A DNA stretch of 64,000 bases from Nautilus pompilius (Eukaryota; Mollusca; Cephalopoda; Nautilida; Nautilidae): assembly GCA_018389105.1 (NCBI GenBank), contig JACATO010000162.1:1-64000 (forward strand), given 5' to 3'. This document shows, one piece after another, positions 24,201 to 34,697 of the stretch. A program made the translations under genes and the position numbers. The first letter of the stretch is position 1. Every line of letters starts with the position of its first letter. The notes beneath the pieces are model-generated. The model was not told where the DNA came from. It was given only the letters and a program-made list of their open reading frames with translations, and ran no database searches.

Positions 24201-27200
24201 TGAAAAACAATCCAAAACGATGCACAACAGAAACAAACTGGAACTTTTTCCTAAACTGGTAGAACTCGGGCGGGTCAGTGCAGTTAGTATAAGGCGGCAG
24301 GGTTAGGGTCGTGACTCTCCAACCCCTCGGGGAAAGAGAAGAGGGTTCATCAGTTTTTTAATTCAAAAAAAAAAAAATAATAAAAAAAATAACAGATGCT
24401 ATCCCCGAACCCAACCACTTGAGGATTCGCTTTCATCCCGTGAAAATCCTCAGCCAGTAAAACCGTTTTGTGCCCTCGCTCCCCGCTGAAACTTAAGCCG
24501 ACTGATAATTATGACCTTTAGTATTTGAGAGGCCTCGCTGTGTCCCTCCCCCCCCCCCCCCCACGGGAAAGAGTTCGCTCCGTAAACAACATCGTCTGCT
24601 AAAATGTTTCCCCAGACGGCTGGAGCTCGAAGCCGCCTTCATCTGATGATCTTTTAATTTCCAGGAAGTAAACGTTTTACAGCCGAGAAAGTTTTATCCG
24701 CATTCCAAATCTTGGAAATGGCGGGCGGGCGAGCGGAGGACTTTGAGGAAGAGTTGGATGTCGAGCGGCGGTCGGAAGCCCGTGCGCCATTCGGCAAAAC
24801 GGCGCGGACGAGGAGACATCCGTTTGTGACGCGACCCGAGCCGACCATTACACGGGGAGAGACTAATATTCCTGGTCCGCTCCACATCCCACGGCGGGGC
24901 TGCTCAATTTTCGAATCATTATCGTTTCCCGTCCGCCCGATTTAGGTCGCTTTGCTTTCCTTCTGGTGTTTGGCAAGTTTTTCTCTTCCCACAGTCCCCC
25001 CATCCACATTCACCCGCGGCATGGTCCACGTTCCCCATCTCTCTCTCTCTCCCTCCCTCTCCTCTCTCTCCATCTCTCTCTCTCTCTTACTGACGTCTCT
25101 CTCTCTCCCCCCTCCCTCTCTCCATCTCTCTCTCTCCCTCTCCCTTCCCTCTCTCTCTCTCTCTTTACTGACGTCCATATCTCTCTCTTTACTGACGTCA
25201 CTCTCTCTCTCTCTCTCTTTACTGACGTCATATCTCTCTCTCTTTACTGACGTCATATCTCTCTCTCTCTCTTTACTGACGTCATCTCTCTCTCTGTCTC
25301 CCTCCGCCGACGTCAAAATGCCACTGACTACGATTAGCTGAAAGTCATGCAATAGATTCAGGAAGGTATTCGCTTTCTCTCCTCCAGTTTTAGCCGGCCG
25401 ATTACCTGTGTAGAGTTAGAAAGTCTGTTCCCGACCCCCGAAACAATCTTCACAATATCTTCGGCTTCGGTTTAGCGACCCTAACCTGTCGGATTCTGTC
25501 AAGAGGTGCGTGCACCTCTCCTGGAGATGTTCTCGTCGTGACCGTTCCCGAAAGACTCCCCCTATTTCCTTCCGTCTCTACCGGGCACCATTTAATCTAT
25601 CTCCAACTATTAATCTCCCAGTCGTCCAGCGTATTCCCAGATGTTCTAAGACCTGCGAACATTCTAGCAAACTCATGCCGAACTCTTTCTGTTAGACCAA
25701 TATCCTTTGTTAGATAAAAGGTCACGGCCGCGCAACGTAGTCGACTTGTGGACCAACCAGGATCTGTAGAGCGGCAATACAATCTCTGCCTTTATGCCTG
25801 ACACTCGGTTAATCCTCTCGTAGCTGGGATACGCTCTGGTCTTCAGACGAAATTCCGGTTAGCAGTTACTGCTTAGCAAATTCTTTTTTCTAGAACTACC
25901 ATTTGCAGCACAGTACACCATCTCTCGTATGACGATCTAATTTCCTCCGTTGTTCGTGTAGGTTATTGCACTACATCAGTCGTTTGTGTTCCGTTAAACA
26001 GTACACCAGTTTGCCACGAAGGGAAACGGTCGACTTTTGCCCAGTTCAATAATCTATTTCCAAGCAAAATTAACGAAAAACTTACACCTGGCTAAATTAA
26101 GAGCCACCCCCACCCCAAAAGAAACAAACAGGTGCGTTTTTTGTTGTTGTTGTTGTATTAATCGTTAGATGAAAATATTTTTTAGGCCTCGCTTTGTGTC
26201 AAAAGTTCGATTTGTTTCATTAACCATTCGGCGCCATCTACCGTGAGTTTATTATTCCCGAAGCCTGGCCGTCATACCCCCCCCCAACCCCAGCTCGCGA
26301 CGTGACGGCCGAAAGTGGGCGGGGCGCGCCTCCCGACTAACAGCTAAAGTGAAAAGGAAGAGTACGTACAGGCGTAAGCCATGAGGTCCGTCCGGGAGAA
26401 GGCCAGCACGAGGTAAGAGAGGAGAGAGGAGACGCCGCCCAGGATGACGAGGCCGCTTTCGGCCAACGACTGATAAGCGGATTTCAGCACCAGGAAAGAC
26501 GCCAGCCACTGTCCGGATAGTTGGGCCGCTCTAAAGTAGCCGATCTTGTCCGAGTCCCAGCAAAACGGATAGGCCAGCAGGTACAGCGTCTTGACGTCGC
26601 TCGACGCCAAGCTTACGGGGGTGGCGAAAACCAAGGCGGCGAGACCGAGGATCATCCTGCAGCGCCTTCCGTCCAGGTTGTCCTTGACGTAGAAGCCGAA
26701 GGATCGCGCCACCAGCTTGTAGCTTATCCGCGACGCGCTGATGACGTCCTCCGCGTGCACAGTCTCGGCGAGCGAGAGCCGGATGTAGACGAGTCCGAGC
26801 GCGGCCGCGCAGAGGGACAGGAGAGCCGGAAGTTCGAACGAGGTTCGCTTGATGAGCACCCCGCTGCACAGGTAAATCGCCCCCGCTGTCAGACCCAGGA
26901 GGGCCTCCAGAATCGTCAGGCGGACGCAGCGTTGCTTCCCCGGAGTCGCCAAGTCAGCCAGGTAGGTGGAGAAGGCTACCATCGCGGACCCACCGGATCC
27001 CGTGACCGCTTCTACCACGACGCCAATGAAAAAGTAAGGAAGTGGGAGATTGAAATAAATGACGGCGGTGAAAATGGCGGATCTCACCAGACGGCCGACG
27101 AAGACCAGGTAGAGGAGGGTTTTTCTGCCGTACCTGTCGGCGACCGCGCTGCTGACGAGGATGGTCAGAAGGGAGAGAAACGTGCTAGTGATGGAGAAAT

Positions 27201-27776
27201 ACATTGTCCAGCGGGAAGTCAGCACCTGGGCTTCTTCTTCGAGCGCGAGTTTCGAGTGCGAATCGTTCGCGCCGCATATGGCAGAGATCTTCCGAACCCC
27301 GGTCGCATTGTTTCCAAACTGCTGGGAAAACCGGAAGTACACGAACTGCTGAATGGTGGCGACCTCGAAGAAGACCGAGCCGACATACAGCACGACAGCG
27401 GGTTCGATGAATTTAAACTTTCTCAGCCGGAAGTGATGTTCTTCTGGAATGATATCGGCGGTGTCGCTAACCACTGACCGGGGTTCGTCGTTCTATAAAG
27501 AAAACACAAGACCGCTGTTGAGGCAGTGTCGTCGACAGTAAAGTAAAACAACTTCCATCTGTTTACTGAAATGTTTGACTTTTTTACATTTGTTAGTATC
27601 AGCGCACTTTTTTTTTCTAAATGTACATTAAACTTCATTTAAAATTCATTCTTCTCAAAACTAACTAATTCCCTAAGGAAGTCAGATATATACCGAAGCG
27701 TTTGAGAACCGGTTATAATTTACTTTGTAACTTAACCCAGTTTTGAAGATAGGTAGATGGAACTTACCTGGTTCAT
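17544..27776 (-). CDS. SLC46 / proton-coupled folate transporter-like MFS transporter
   Basis: Twelve-helix major facilitator protein resembling SLC46A1-A3, which carry folates or other solutes with protons across membranes. Exons on the minus strand are 27776-27768 (MNQ), 27492-26370, 24166-24083 and 17700-17544. The junction phases 0, 1 and 1 all match. Seen in the product (458 residues so far): two N-glycosylation sequons (residues about 65 and 79) in the loop between helices 1 and 2, the MFS motif DRYGRK at about 122-127, CWDSDKIGY before helix 8, IRAAMSGLVSPEEQ before helix 11, and IIFNSVYSA in helix 11. This order follows human PCFT closely. The exon at 17544 ends in phase 2 (donor gtaagt), so a final tail exon is expected. 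It was not identified. The substrate cannot be assigned. Confidence 0.88.
18342..18469 (+). repeat. Dispersed repeat, copy 2
   Basis: Second copy of the element at 446-562, with about ten extra bases in the middle. It lies in the SLC46-like intron between exons 3 and 4. Confidence 0.75.
19183..19383 (+). repeat. (GA)n array
   Basis: About 200 bp of GA with GATGGAGA interruptions. It lacks a perfect CRE, although TGACGTC occurs shortly after it near 19408. Confidence 0.9.
20995..21298 (-). repeat. CRE-bearing array in inverted (GA) orientation
   Basis: (GA)n with GATGACGTCAGTATAC-type units. TGACGTCA occurs at 21176-21183 and 21226-21233, with a broken copy near 21100. It is the reverse complement of the CT/CRE arrays elsewhere. 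Confidence 0.93.
21476..21496 (+). repeat. (AGC)n microsatellite
   Basis: About seven AGC units, not in a recognised reading frame. Confidence 0.85.
24083..24166 (-). CDS. SLC46-like exon 3 (helix 10 end and loop)
   Basis: 84 nt between acceptor gtctgacag (24175-24167) and donor gtaagt (24082-24077), phase 1 to phase 1. It codes PSIRAAMSGLVSPEEQ, equivalent to the conserved RxxLSKLV-x-EQG block of SLC46 proteins. It fits in frame with both neighbours. Confidence 0.85.
25037..25312 (+). repeat. CT array with CRE palindromes
   Basis: (CT)n and CCCTCTC tracts with TTTACTGACGTCAT units. TGACGTCA occurs at 25193, 25223, 25248 and 25277, and truncated ACTGACGTC forms occur before them. It lies in the SLC46-like intron between exons 2 and 3. 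Confidence 0.95.
26370..27492 (-). CDS. SLC46-like exon 2 (helices 1 to 10)
   Basis: 1123-nt exon between acceptor ctttatag and donor gtacgt (26369). It codes 374 residues and one extra base: most transmembrane helices, the DRYGRK loop, the sequons NAT and NDS, and the long cytoplasmic loop after helix 6. It is GC-rich compared with flanking DNA. Confidence 0.93.
27768..27776 (-). CDS. SLC46-like exon 1 (start codon, MNQ)
   Basis: A nine-base coding exon, ATG AAC CAG, followed by donor gtaagt (27767-27762). It joins in phase 0 to the exon at 27492. The downstream exon is preceded by an in-frame TAG that forms its splice acceptor, so a start further upstream is required. This is the nearest fitting one, with G at -3. 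Short exons are easily mis-assigned. Confidence 0.6.
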
Positions 27777-27833
27777 CGCTTTTATGGAAAGTTCAGTGAA
27801 TTTAAACTTCGATAGTTTTCAAACGTCAGCAGG

Positions 27834-27841
27834 TGACGTCA
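27834..27841. promoter_or_regulatory. CRE palindrome upstream of SLC46-like start
   Basis: Perfect TGACGTCA 58 bp upstream of the ATG at 27776. An additional half site (ACGTCA) lies about 10 bp away. It is a likely promoter CRE by position. This octamer is unusually common in the window, so chance is a real alternative. Confidence 0.4.
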
Positions 27842-29692
27842 TAGCTTTCCTGTCAAGAAAACGACAAATATCTTCAAGCCTCGTATAGTAGGTACGCCAT
27901 TCCTTTCTTATGATGTAAGCAACTTTTGGAAATGTAAACAAGATCATAAAAAAAAAAATGATCGTTTAAAAAATTATTAAAGAGCAGAATTTGTTTATTT
28001 CTTGCATGGTTGTTTCGCAATAAATTCATTATAAACATCGCACATTCAAGATAGCGTATCACGGATATCACCCCCCCCCAAAATATAATCTAAAATCCCA
28101 TGTGATTTTATGAGGGATACCACAAAAACGGTCTCGGTAATTTTAGAGCCTACTGCATATCTGTGATTCTTTACCTAGGAAATAAATGGAATTACTACCT
28201 CCCTCATAAAGTACCAAATACCAACAGATAACCGGAGGAGTTTCCGTTAAGTATCACAGTTTTATCTAACGGAGACATTCATTACCATCATTTGATATCT
28301 CATCTATAAGGTAAAAGGTGAAATACTGCTTCATCTTGTTCATCCCTGATAATTGATTAAGTATAATAGTAATAAAAAAGGGGGGAGGAAGGGAAATAAC
28401 TGGTTTCATCTGATATCACCGATCTCCATCATTTACTTCGAGTCAAACTGCCATTTTCTTCCTAACAAAGAATATCGTAACTGAAAATAAAGGGAGTTAA
28501 GTGTTGATAGGGAGGGGGGGCAGCCTCTCTTCATTTTCAGATGTGGGAGGAACCCGCAAGACGTGCTGGTGAGAAAGAGAAAAGAAGCCGTAGCAAGGAA
28601 GGTACGCCATTTATTTATTCTAATTTAGGGGCAGAAGTCATCGCTGTAAATTCCGGAACAAAATCAGCATAAATAAATGGAATTCTCCAATTCCTTTGCT
28701 CATACTGCCGCAGCAGAACGCCATGGCCTTTTATTTCCCAGACAAAAGTTTTTGCTGAGTCTCAGTTTACATGATTTACGATCAGTGCCCCTTTCCCGCA
28801 ATTCTATTGAATGTACAGAGGGGTAAACTAAAAACCAAAACAGTAATATCTTAATCCTTGTGGATGTATATAGATTTTCTTTTCCCTTTTTTTTTAAAGC
28901 TTCGAGAACCAAACAAATTTTTAACCTTAGAGAGAACTTTTAAAAAACAAGACGTAGGAAGACCTCTAAAGACTTTGCAAGAGTACACCTATGTTATATA
29001 GGGGAGACAGGCGGAGACCGGGTAAGCATATGACGTCGATTATAGCCCTTGTGATAATAAGCTCCGGTAACATCAAATGTATAATAGTGAAACGTAATAA
29101 AGATTTAAATTGTAAATGTATACGATGCTATAATATATTACATACATAGTAATTCTCCCTGTACAGTATTTGAAAGTTGCATTCGGAAAAATAAATGTAT
29201 TCAAACTAATGGAAAGTATTTTCATCAAGGTCCATACTAAGGGAACCGCAAAGAAAACAATAGCGTAAATTAGATAATATAGGTTATCTCCCTTGTTTGG
29301 CGGACTCTCATTTTCATAGCATGAATGAAATCAGAGAAATCAGCATGAATCCGGATTTAGCATTAGGATATGCTCAGGGTCTCTAGGTGATAACTGGGGA
29401 AAGGTACTAACTTCTCTCGTGTCTCTGATTTGTACAATCGGTGTTGAAGGATAAGTGGGAATGCGAGGACGGGACGGGAGAATATCAGGGCGACAAGCAT
29501 GCGAAGTGGGTGGGGGGGGGGGAGAGAAAGGACAAAGACAGATTATCTTCGGCTTCTTACAGTGATAGTAGGTTTACTCTGCGTGCTTGTGTTGTTCTAT
29601 TTATGGATTGTTTACACACCATCCACGCTTCCGGCGGTTAAATAAACTAATGGTAGACAGAGAGCTGGTGGAAAAGAAACACAAGACAAGGA

Positions 29693-29735
<43 letters not shown>

Positions 29736-31462
29736 GGGGGCTAAAACAGGAAGTGTCTTGTTTTTGTTGTTATATTCAAAACTACTTACTTGTATTTAGA
29801 AATCAGCGATGCTGGGCTTGGTCGACTATGGCTGTCATCTTAAAATAGAACACTCGTTTGTCAGGATAAAGCGGGCGTTTTGACATGGGAGTCAAAGAGA
29901 ATGGCGGTATAACGTAAGTCACCGCGTACAGAGACATTTCCCGGGCCAAAGTAACCGCGTGGGCTGGGATTTCTGAAATCTGTCCAAACGCTTACAACCG
30001 ACAGCGATTATTCCACTCAAACGACCTAATATATATATCAGAGAGGTCGATACCAAGTAAGACCACACCTGTACACAAAAAAGGAAACTCAACGATTTGG
30101 ATGGTGTACTCACCTTGAACTGCCATCATAACTGATTGTATTCGTTCGTGCTTGTTTGTCTCTCTCTCTCTCTCTCTCTGCAGCGGGTCGGTCGGTCGGT
30201 CTCCGCCGCACGATGACGGCGGATGGTGAGACTCAGAATTACCTGAAGGGTCGCTCGTTCGAATCGATAGCATAAATTGCATGGCTCTACATGATAATAA
30301 TACAGAACACCGTTTTTTTTTGTTTTGTTTTTTTTTTTTTTTTAATGAGTCACTGCAGTGAAGCGGGGGACCGTTTATTATAGTATACGGAGTTTAAAAA
30401 GGTCTTCTTTGTTACACTGTGATGACCTACTTGCCAAGCCTTCTAATGTTTTCCTAAGGTATACATGAATGCACTCGATTCCGTTGCCTTAAGCGATAGC
30501 TTCTCCCAGCCTATAAGAAATTGTCCTTCCTACACGTGTCTATATACTTAAAGGACACTTATGTAGATTGCAGCTGCACAGCTGTCACGTGCATTATGCG
30601 AGCATATCTCGACGCGTGCTATCGCATGATTCGAAGTGTACGAATTCTTTTCAGATACCAAGGCATCGAGGAAGAAAGTACACATTTAAAGTGCTACGCC
30701 AGCCTTTGTGTATTTAACGGCTGGGCTGATGTTAAATATCACATTTACGTCGTCGTCTGAGCAACATGGCCGACAGAAAGCCTGGCTGTTCTGCCGGCTC
30801 GGGGAAACACGACTTCATTTTACATAAATCCGATGTCTAATGGGCAACTTTCTGGCTGTGACAACTGTCTCTGGAAAATAGGTAATAGTAGTTAGATGTA
30901 ACCTGCAATGACGGTTTTGAGTTCTTCTGATTGTTGATGCACCAAGGTGGATAATTAAATATGGCAGGTTAAAAAAAAAACACCTAAAACTTCTTTTTTT
31001 TTTAAAGAAGCAAAAACAAAGTAAAAAGTGCGAGAAAATAATCGCCAGTGGTTTGAACCGGCGCCGGTTCGATACGGTTGGTTATTCGTGAAGATTGATG
31101 ACGTCACCTGTCCATTTAAACCTCCTTCCTATCCGCCACCATCGATCTCTCTCTCCAACTTGGGCTGCGTGTTCGTTTCTCTATTGCAAAACATTAAAAT
31201 CTATGAGCCTTGCATCCCTAAAAGCACACACACACACACCACCACACACACACCACACACACCGTTTATATAATATATACGTATGTAATTCAAGCGTGTC
31301 GCCAGCAGAACAATAAACAGAAAACTCAAAGCGCTATCACGTGGTATTAATGGGGGTTTGTCTCCCCAGGCTATAACCGTTTTATTTCTATCACCAGGAG
31401 CCGTTCATCCGGCTCGTGCGAATGTTTCCAGTCTTCCCCAGCTTTTTTCTCCGTTAATCCGA
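27842..31462. other. Intergenic DNA between SLC46-like and CXorf65-like genes
   Basis: About 3.6 kb with homopolymer runs, a (GA)n-(G)n tract at 29699-29741 and an interrupted AC tract near 31227-31262. No conserved exon was recognised. Confidence 0.5.
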
Positions 31463-31990
31463 TCATTGTTTTCTTACCGATCTCCTTTTATTCAGCTTCT
31501 TGGGTTTCATGGATGTGGAAGAAGTTATAACTTTCTTTCTCTCCTTCAACGACTTGGAAGATTTCCTCCCAACGGCTGCAGATTCTTCCCCCTGTAAAGT
31601 GGCCGCCGCCTCCGCCGCCGCCGGTGCGTGGCGCGGGCCGCTGGTCCTATCAGACTCCTTGCGGTGGACAACGAACTGCGGGAACAGTGTTTCCCAGTCA
31701 TCCACCAGCGGCACAATCACTCTTTTGTTGTCCACACCCGGCTCTGTGATCTTTATCTTCACGAGCACGGGGAAATACTGCTGCCGCGCCTGGGCGAACA
31801 GATGACTGGCGTTTTTGTCCATGTCCATCTCGCTGATAAGCAGAAGGTTTCCATCCTCGTCGACAAAGTCCAGCTTGGCCTCGTGATCGAAATTGCATTT
31901 TTGCAGTACATATCCAAGAATAGTCCTCGCGCAGCAATTGACATTGAGAAGTAGCCTCTCCCTTTTATTATATACCACAAACACCAGCAT
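31463..31990 (-). CDS. CXorf65/C22orf15-like protein of unknown function
   Basis: 175 aa in one uninterrupted exon. The first two-thirds (MLVFVVYNKRERLLLNVNC onward) has the beta-rich, ubiquitin-like look of human CXorf65 and C22orf15. It shares the conserved N-C pair, the LDF-DEDGNLL segment, and the stretch reading LVKI-PLVDDWE. The last 60 residues are low in order: an Ala-rich part, then a Lys/Arg/Ser tail ending LNKRRSVRKQ, similar in character to the human basic tail. The start is ATG at 31990, with a purine at -3. An upstream in-frame GTG is not used. A GTAAGA just before the stop could be a weak donor. No biochemical function is established for the family as far as I know. Confidence 0.82.
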   Translation of the reverse strand: MLVFVVYNKRERLLLNVNCCARTILGYVLQKCNFDHEAKLDFVDEDGNLLLISEMDMDKNASHLFAQARQQYFPVLVKIKITEPGVDNKRVIVPLVDDWETLFPQFVVHRKESDRTSGPRHAPAAAEAAATLQGEESAAVGRKSSKSLKERKKVITSSTSMKPKKLNKRRSVRKQ

Positions 31991-32081
31991 GGCTTCGCTT
32001 GTTCTACTCACTTCAACAGTTGATTGCTATAGTAATAATACGTCACGGTTTCCATCTGACTATTCTTTGCAATTACTCTTA

Positions 32082-32089
32082 TGACGTCA
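32082..32089. promoter_or_regulatory. CRE palindrome upstream of CXorf65-like start
   Basis: Perfect TGACGTCA 92 bp upstream of the ATG at 31990, with a CGTCA half site at 32041-32045 between them. A CT/CRE array starts 100 bp further out at 32188. Confidence 0.4.
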
Positions 32090-32187
32090 TCGTTTGATAA
32101 TAGTAAAAGCGGAAATAATCTCGTTAGTTATATACAACGTGGAGTGAAAGGAAAATGTTAGTACACGTTTTATCGTTAATCCTAAAC

Positions 32188-32326
32188 TCTCTCTCTTATA
32201 ATGACGTCATCTCTCTCTTATAATGACGTCATCTCTCTCTCTCTGTACCGACGTCATATCACTCTCTGTACTGACGTCATCTCTCTCTATATTGACATCA
32301 TCATCATCTCTCTCTCTCTCTCTCAT
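32188..32326 (+). repeat. Short CT array with CRE palindromes
   Basis: TGACGTCA at 32202, 32224 and 32272, and a variant CCGACGTCAT near 32249, separated by CT tracts. It lies just upstream of the CXorf65-like promoter region. Confidence 0.93.
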
Positions 32327-34106
32327 ACTTGATGTATATTCTAAAACTAGCAGTAAATATTGAACTACAAATAAAGACAAATCACTTTATAATACTGTCA
32401 TTAAACACACGTGAACATAGTTTATTCCACTGATTAACAATCATTTAACTAGAAAATAATATACGTTTTTGTTTTTTTTATTTTCCTGATATTTAACCGT
32501 ACTGGGATATTGGGTAATGTTGATTTATCACCTCTACTATTATCGGTAAATGTAAACAATGGGGAAAATGCGTTTCTGTCCAGTCGCTCACGACTTCAGA
32601 TTATTAATTTTTGAAAACTTTTATTAGGTCTCCTCTTATACGTATAACATGCAAACTTGGTGGATATGACAGCCTTAATTACTCGACGTATTCAAGGATT
32701 TATTTAACTGAACTAAAACCTGTTTTCATGTATGATGGGGTTTTTTTTCGGTTAATTACTCCTAACGTTCTTCTCGGTTTGTTTGCAGCTGAAATGAACC
32801 GTCCTATACTTTTAAGTTTACCTTTAGTACCTTTTCTAAAAATTAGTTTCCCATAAATAAAACTTTTTTTTTTAATTGCCAATTTGAATAATTTTACATT
32901 TTTTATCATTAAATTAAACTTTTCGCAATGTTGTTATTAATTAGTTCAAAGTCAGGAACTGCAAAATTCTCTCTAGTGACATTTCACTGCTACGGCTAAT
33001 AAAATGGTCTCAATGTTAAATTGTCAAGGGCAGCAACTCTGGAAACTACATCTTAATTTATCTCCCTTGTAATGATATTTCGAAAGATTTCTGCACGCTA
33101 TTGTTCACTGTGAAACACAAACGATAGAATGTCATAAAAGAAGAAGAAAGAATTAGAATATAGTAAATTATTATCGTAAAATAATTTTTCTCCCTCTTGC
33201 TTGCCAGCCATTATACTGTCCACTGAAAACTGCTAAATGGGTTACTCGCCTTTTCGATGTTTTGATTGGTTATTAAAAATTGCACGCGCTTATTTCTCCT
33301 TTTTATAAGTTTGAAGCTCTGATATCACCAACTGCTCTTACAACGAAGTCGCATTCACCTGTTTAGTACAGAATATTTTTTACACCCCCCCTCAAAAACT
33401 TAAGAGCGCAACCAGTTGCGCCCGTATATTATTTATCCTGCAAAGTAAATTGCACTGTTACATAAGAAATATAAATCCACAAATAAATAATTTCAAATGG
33501 CAGGTGATAGTTAATTTTCGGGTTGTTTTTGTAAGCGCATTTCGTCAATGAGAGCCATTCCGACCTCGTTTTCATACCCCGACTTTTACCAAAACCAATT
33601 TTCCACCCTTCCCAACCAATGGACACTTCCTTGCTAAAGTTTTTAAATAGTCACAGCGATATTCGCCCAAACTACCCGAGCAAATATTTTAAGAGAACTA
33701 ATTATACGGCACTAGGTGCATGCACATTATCTTGCGTAATTATAGATTTCCTGTACAAGCAATTACGGGAAAACTGTTAGGCAGTTAATAATAGACGAAG
33801 ATTGATTATTAATTTTTTTTAAAATTTTTCTTTTTTTTAGATCTGTTTGTTGATTTTTTAAAATATTTGCGTGTGTTGGGGTTAGGGAGGAAAGCATCAA
33901 AACACACGAACTTCCTTTTTTTTTCTTCGCTTACCAGCTGAAATACCGCCGAGAACTTAACTATTTTCGTTAATAATTCTTGACGGTCGGGGGTCTTCAT
34001 CTTTCCTACTCTGCTCCGTCGGTGATAAGATCGGCATGAATCAATCGATCGTCGTGTTAATGGTCGTAATACGTGTGTTAGCTTCTGCTCGTACGTTTCC
34101 ACTGTT

Positions 34107-34108
34107 TC

Positions 34109-34146
<38 letters not shown>

Positions 34147-34159
34147 ACAACATAATAAC

Positions 34160-34211
<52 letters not shown>

Positions 34212-34217
34212 TAATAA
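34107..34217 (+). repeat. (CAA)n followed by (AAT)n
   Basis: About 15 CAA units then about 21 AAT units. The open reading frames seen across it are repeat artefacts. Confidence 0.95.
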
Positions 34218-34618
34218 CCTTTTATAAGTGTGTTTCTGTTTTTACATATTGTACAACCCTTTATTGGTTTTGAGACGCTCCCCGAAACTCTGCGGACGTC
34301 ATCTAAATCATCAGTTTCCCTCAGCTCTCGAGAACTATCAAAACCACGGCTTTGTGCCATCGGAAAACCTCTCACAGACACCTAACACGTCCTGAAAAAT
34401 TTGGCGAATTCCAGGCCCGACAGTAGGGTAGGAATGTAAGTTAATCGCTGGCCGTAGCTTTTTTTTAAAATACGATTTCTGCTTGACTTTCTTCTTGTTT
34501 TATCACCGCATACCACAGTTTATCTCCTCTGGAAGATGTCGCTTCTGAAGAGCAGGGTCTGGTGCCACAAAATTTCCGCTATTTCCAGCCTCCGCCACGT
34601 GGCTAGCGCGGTCGTGTA

Positions 34619-34621
34619 AGT

Positions 34622-34693
<72 letters not shown>

Positions 34694-34697
34694 GAGA
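34619..34697 (+). repeat. (GT)n followed by (GA)n microsatellite
   Basis: Compound dinucleotide repeat, GT to about 34651 then GA to 34697. Confidence 0.95.

Noticed and set aside
26521-27477. 318-codon plus-strand open frame
   Set aside because: It is the antisense shadow of the SLC46-like exon 2. The minus-strand frame has the transmembrane helices and family motifs.
33809-34381. 190-codon minus-strand frame with poly-Ile and poly-Val
   Set aside because: It is driven by the AAT and CAA microsatellites, with no conserved segment.
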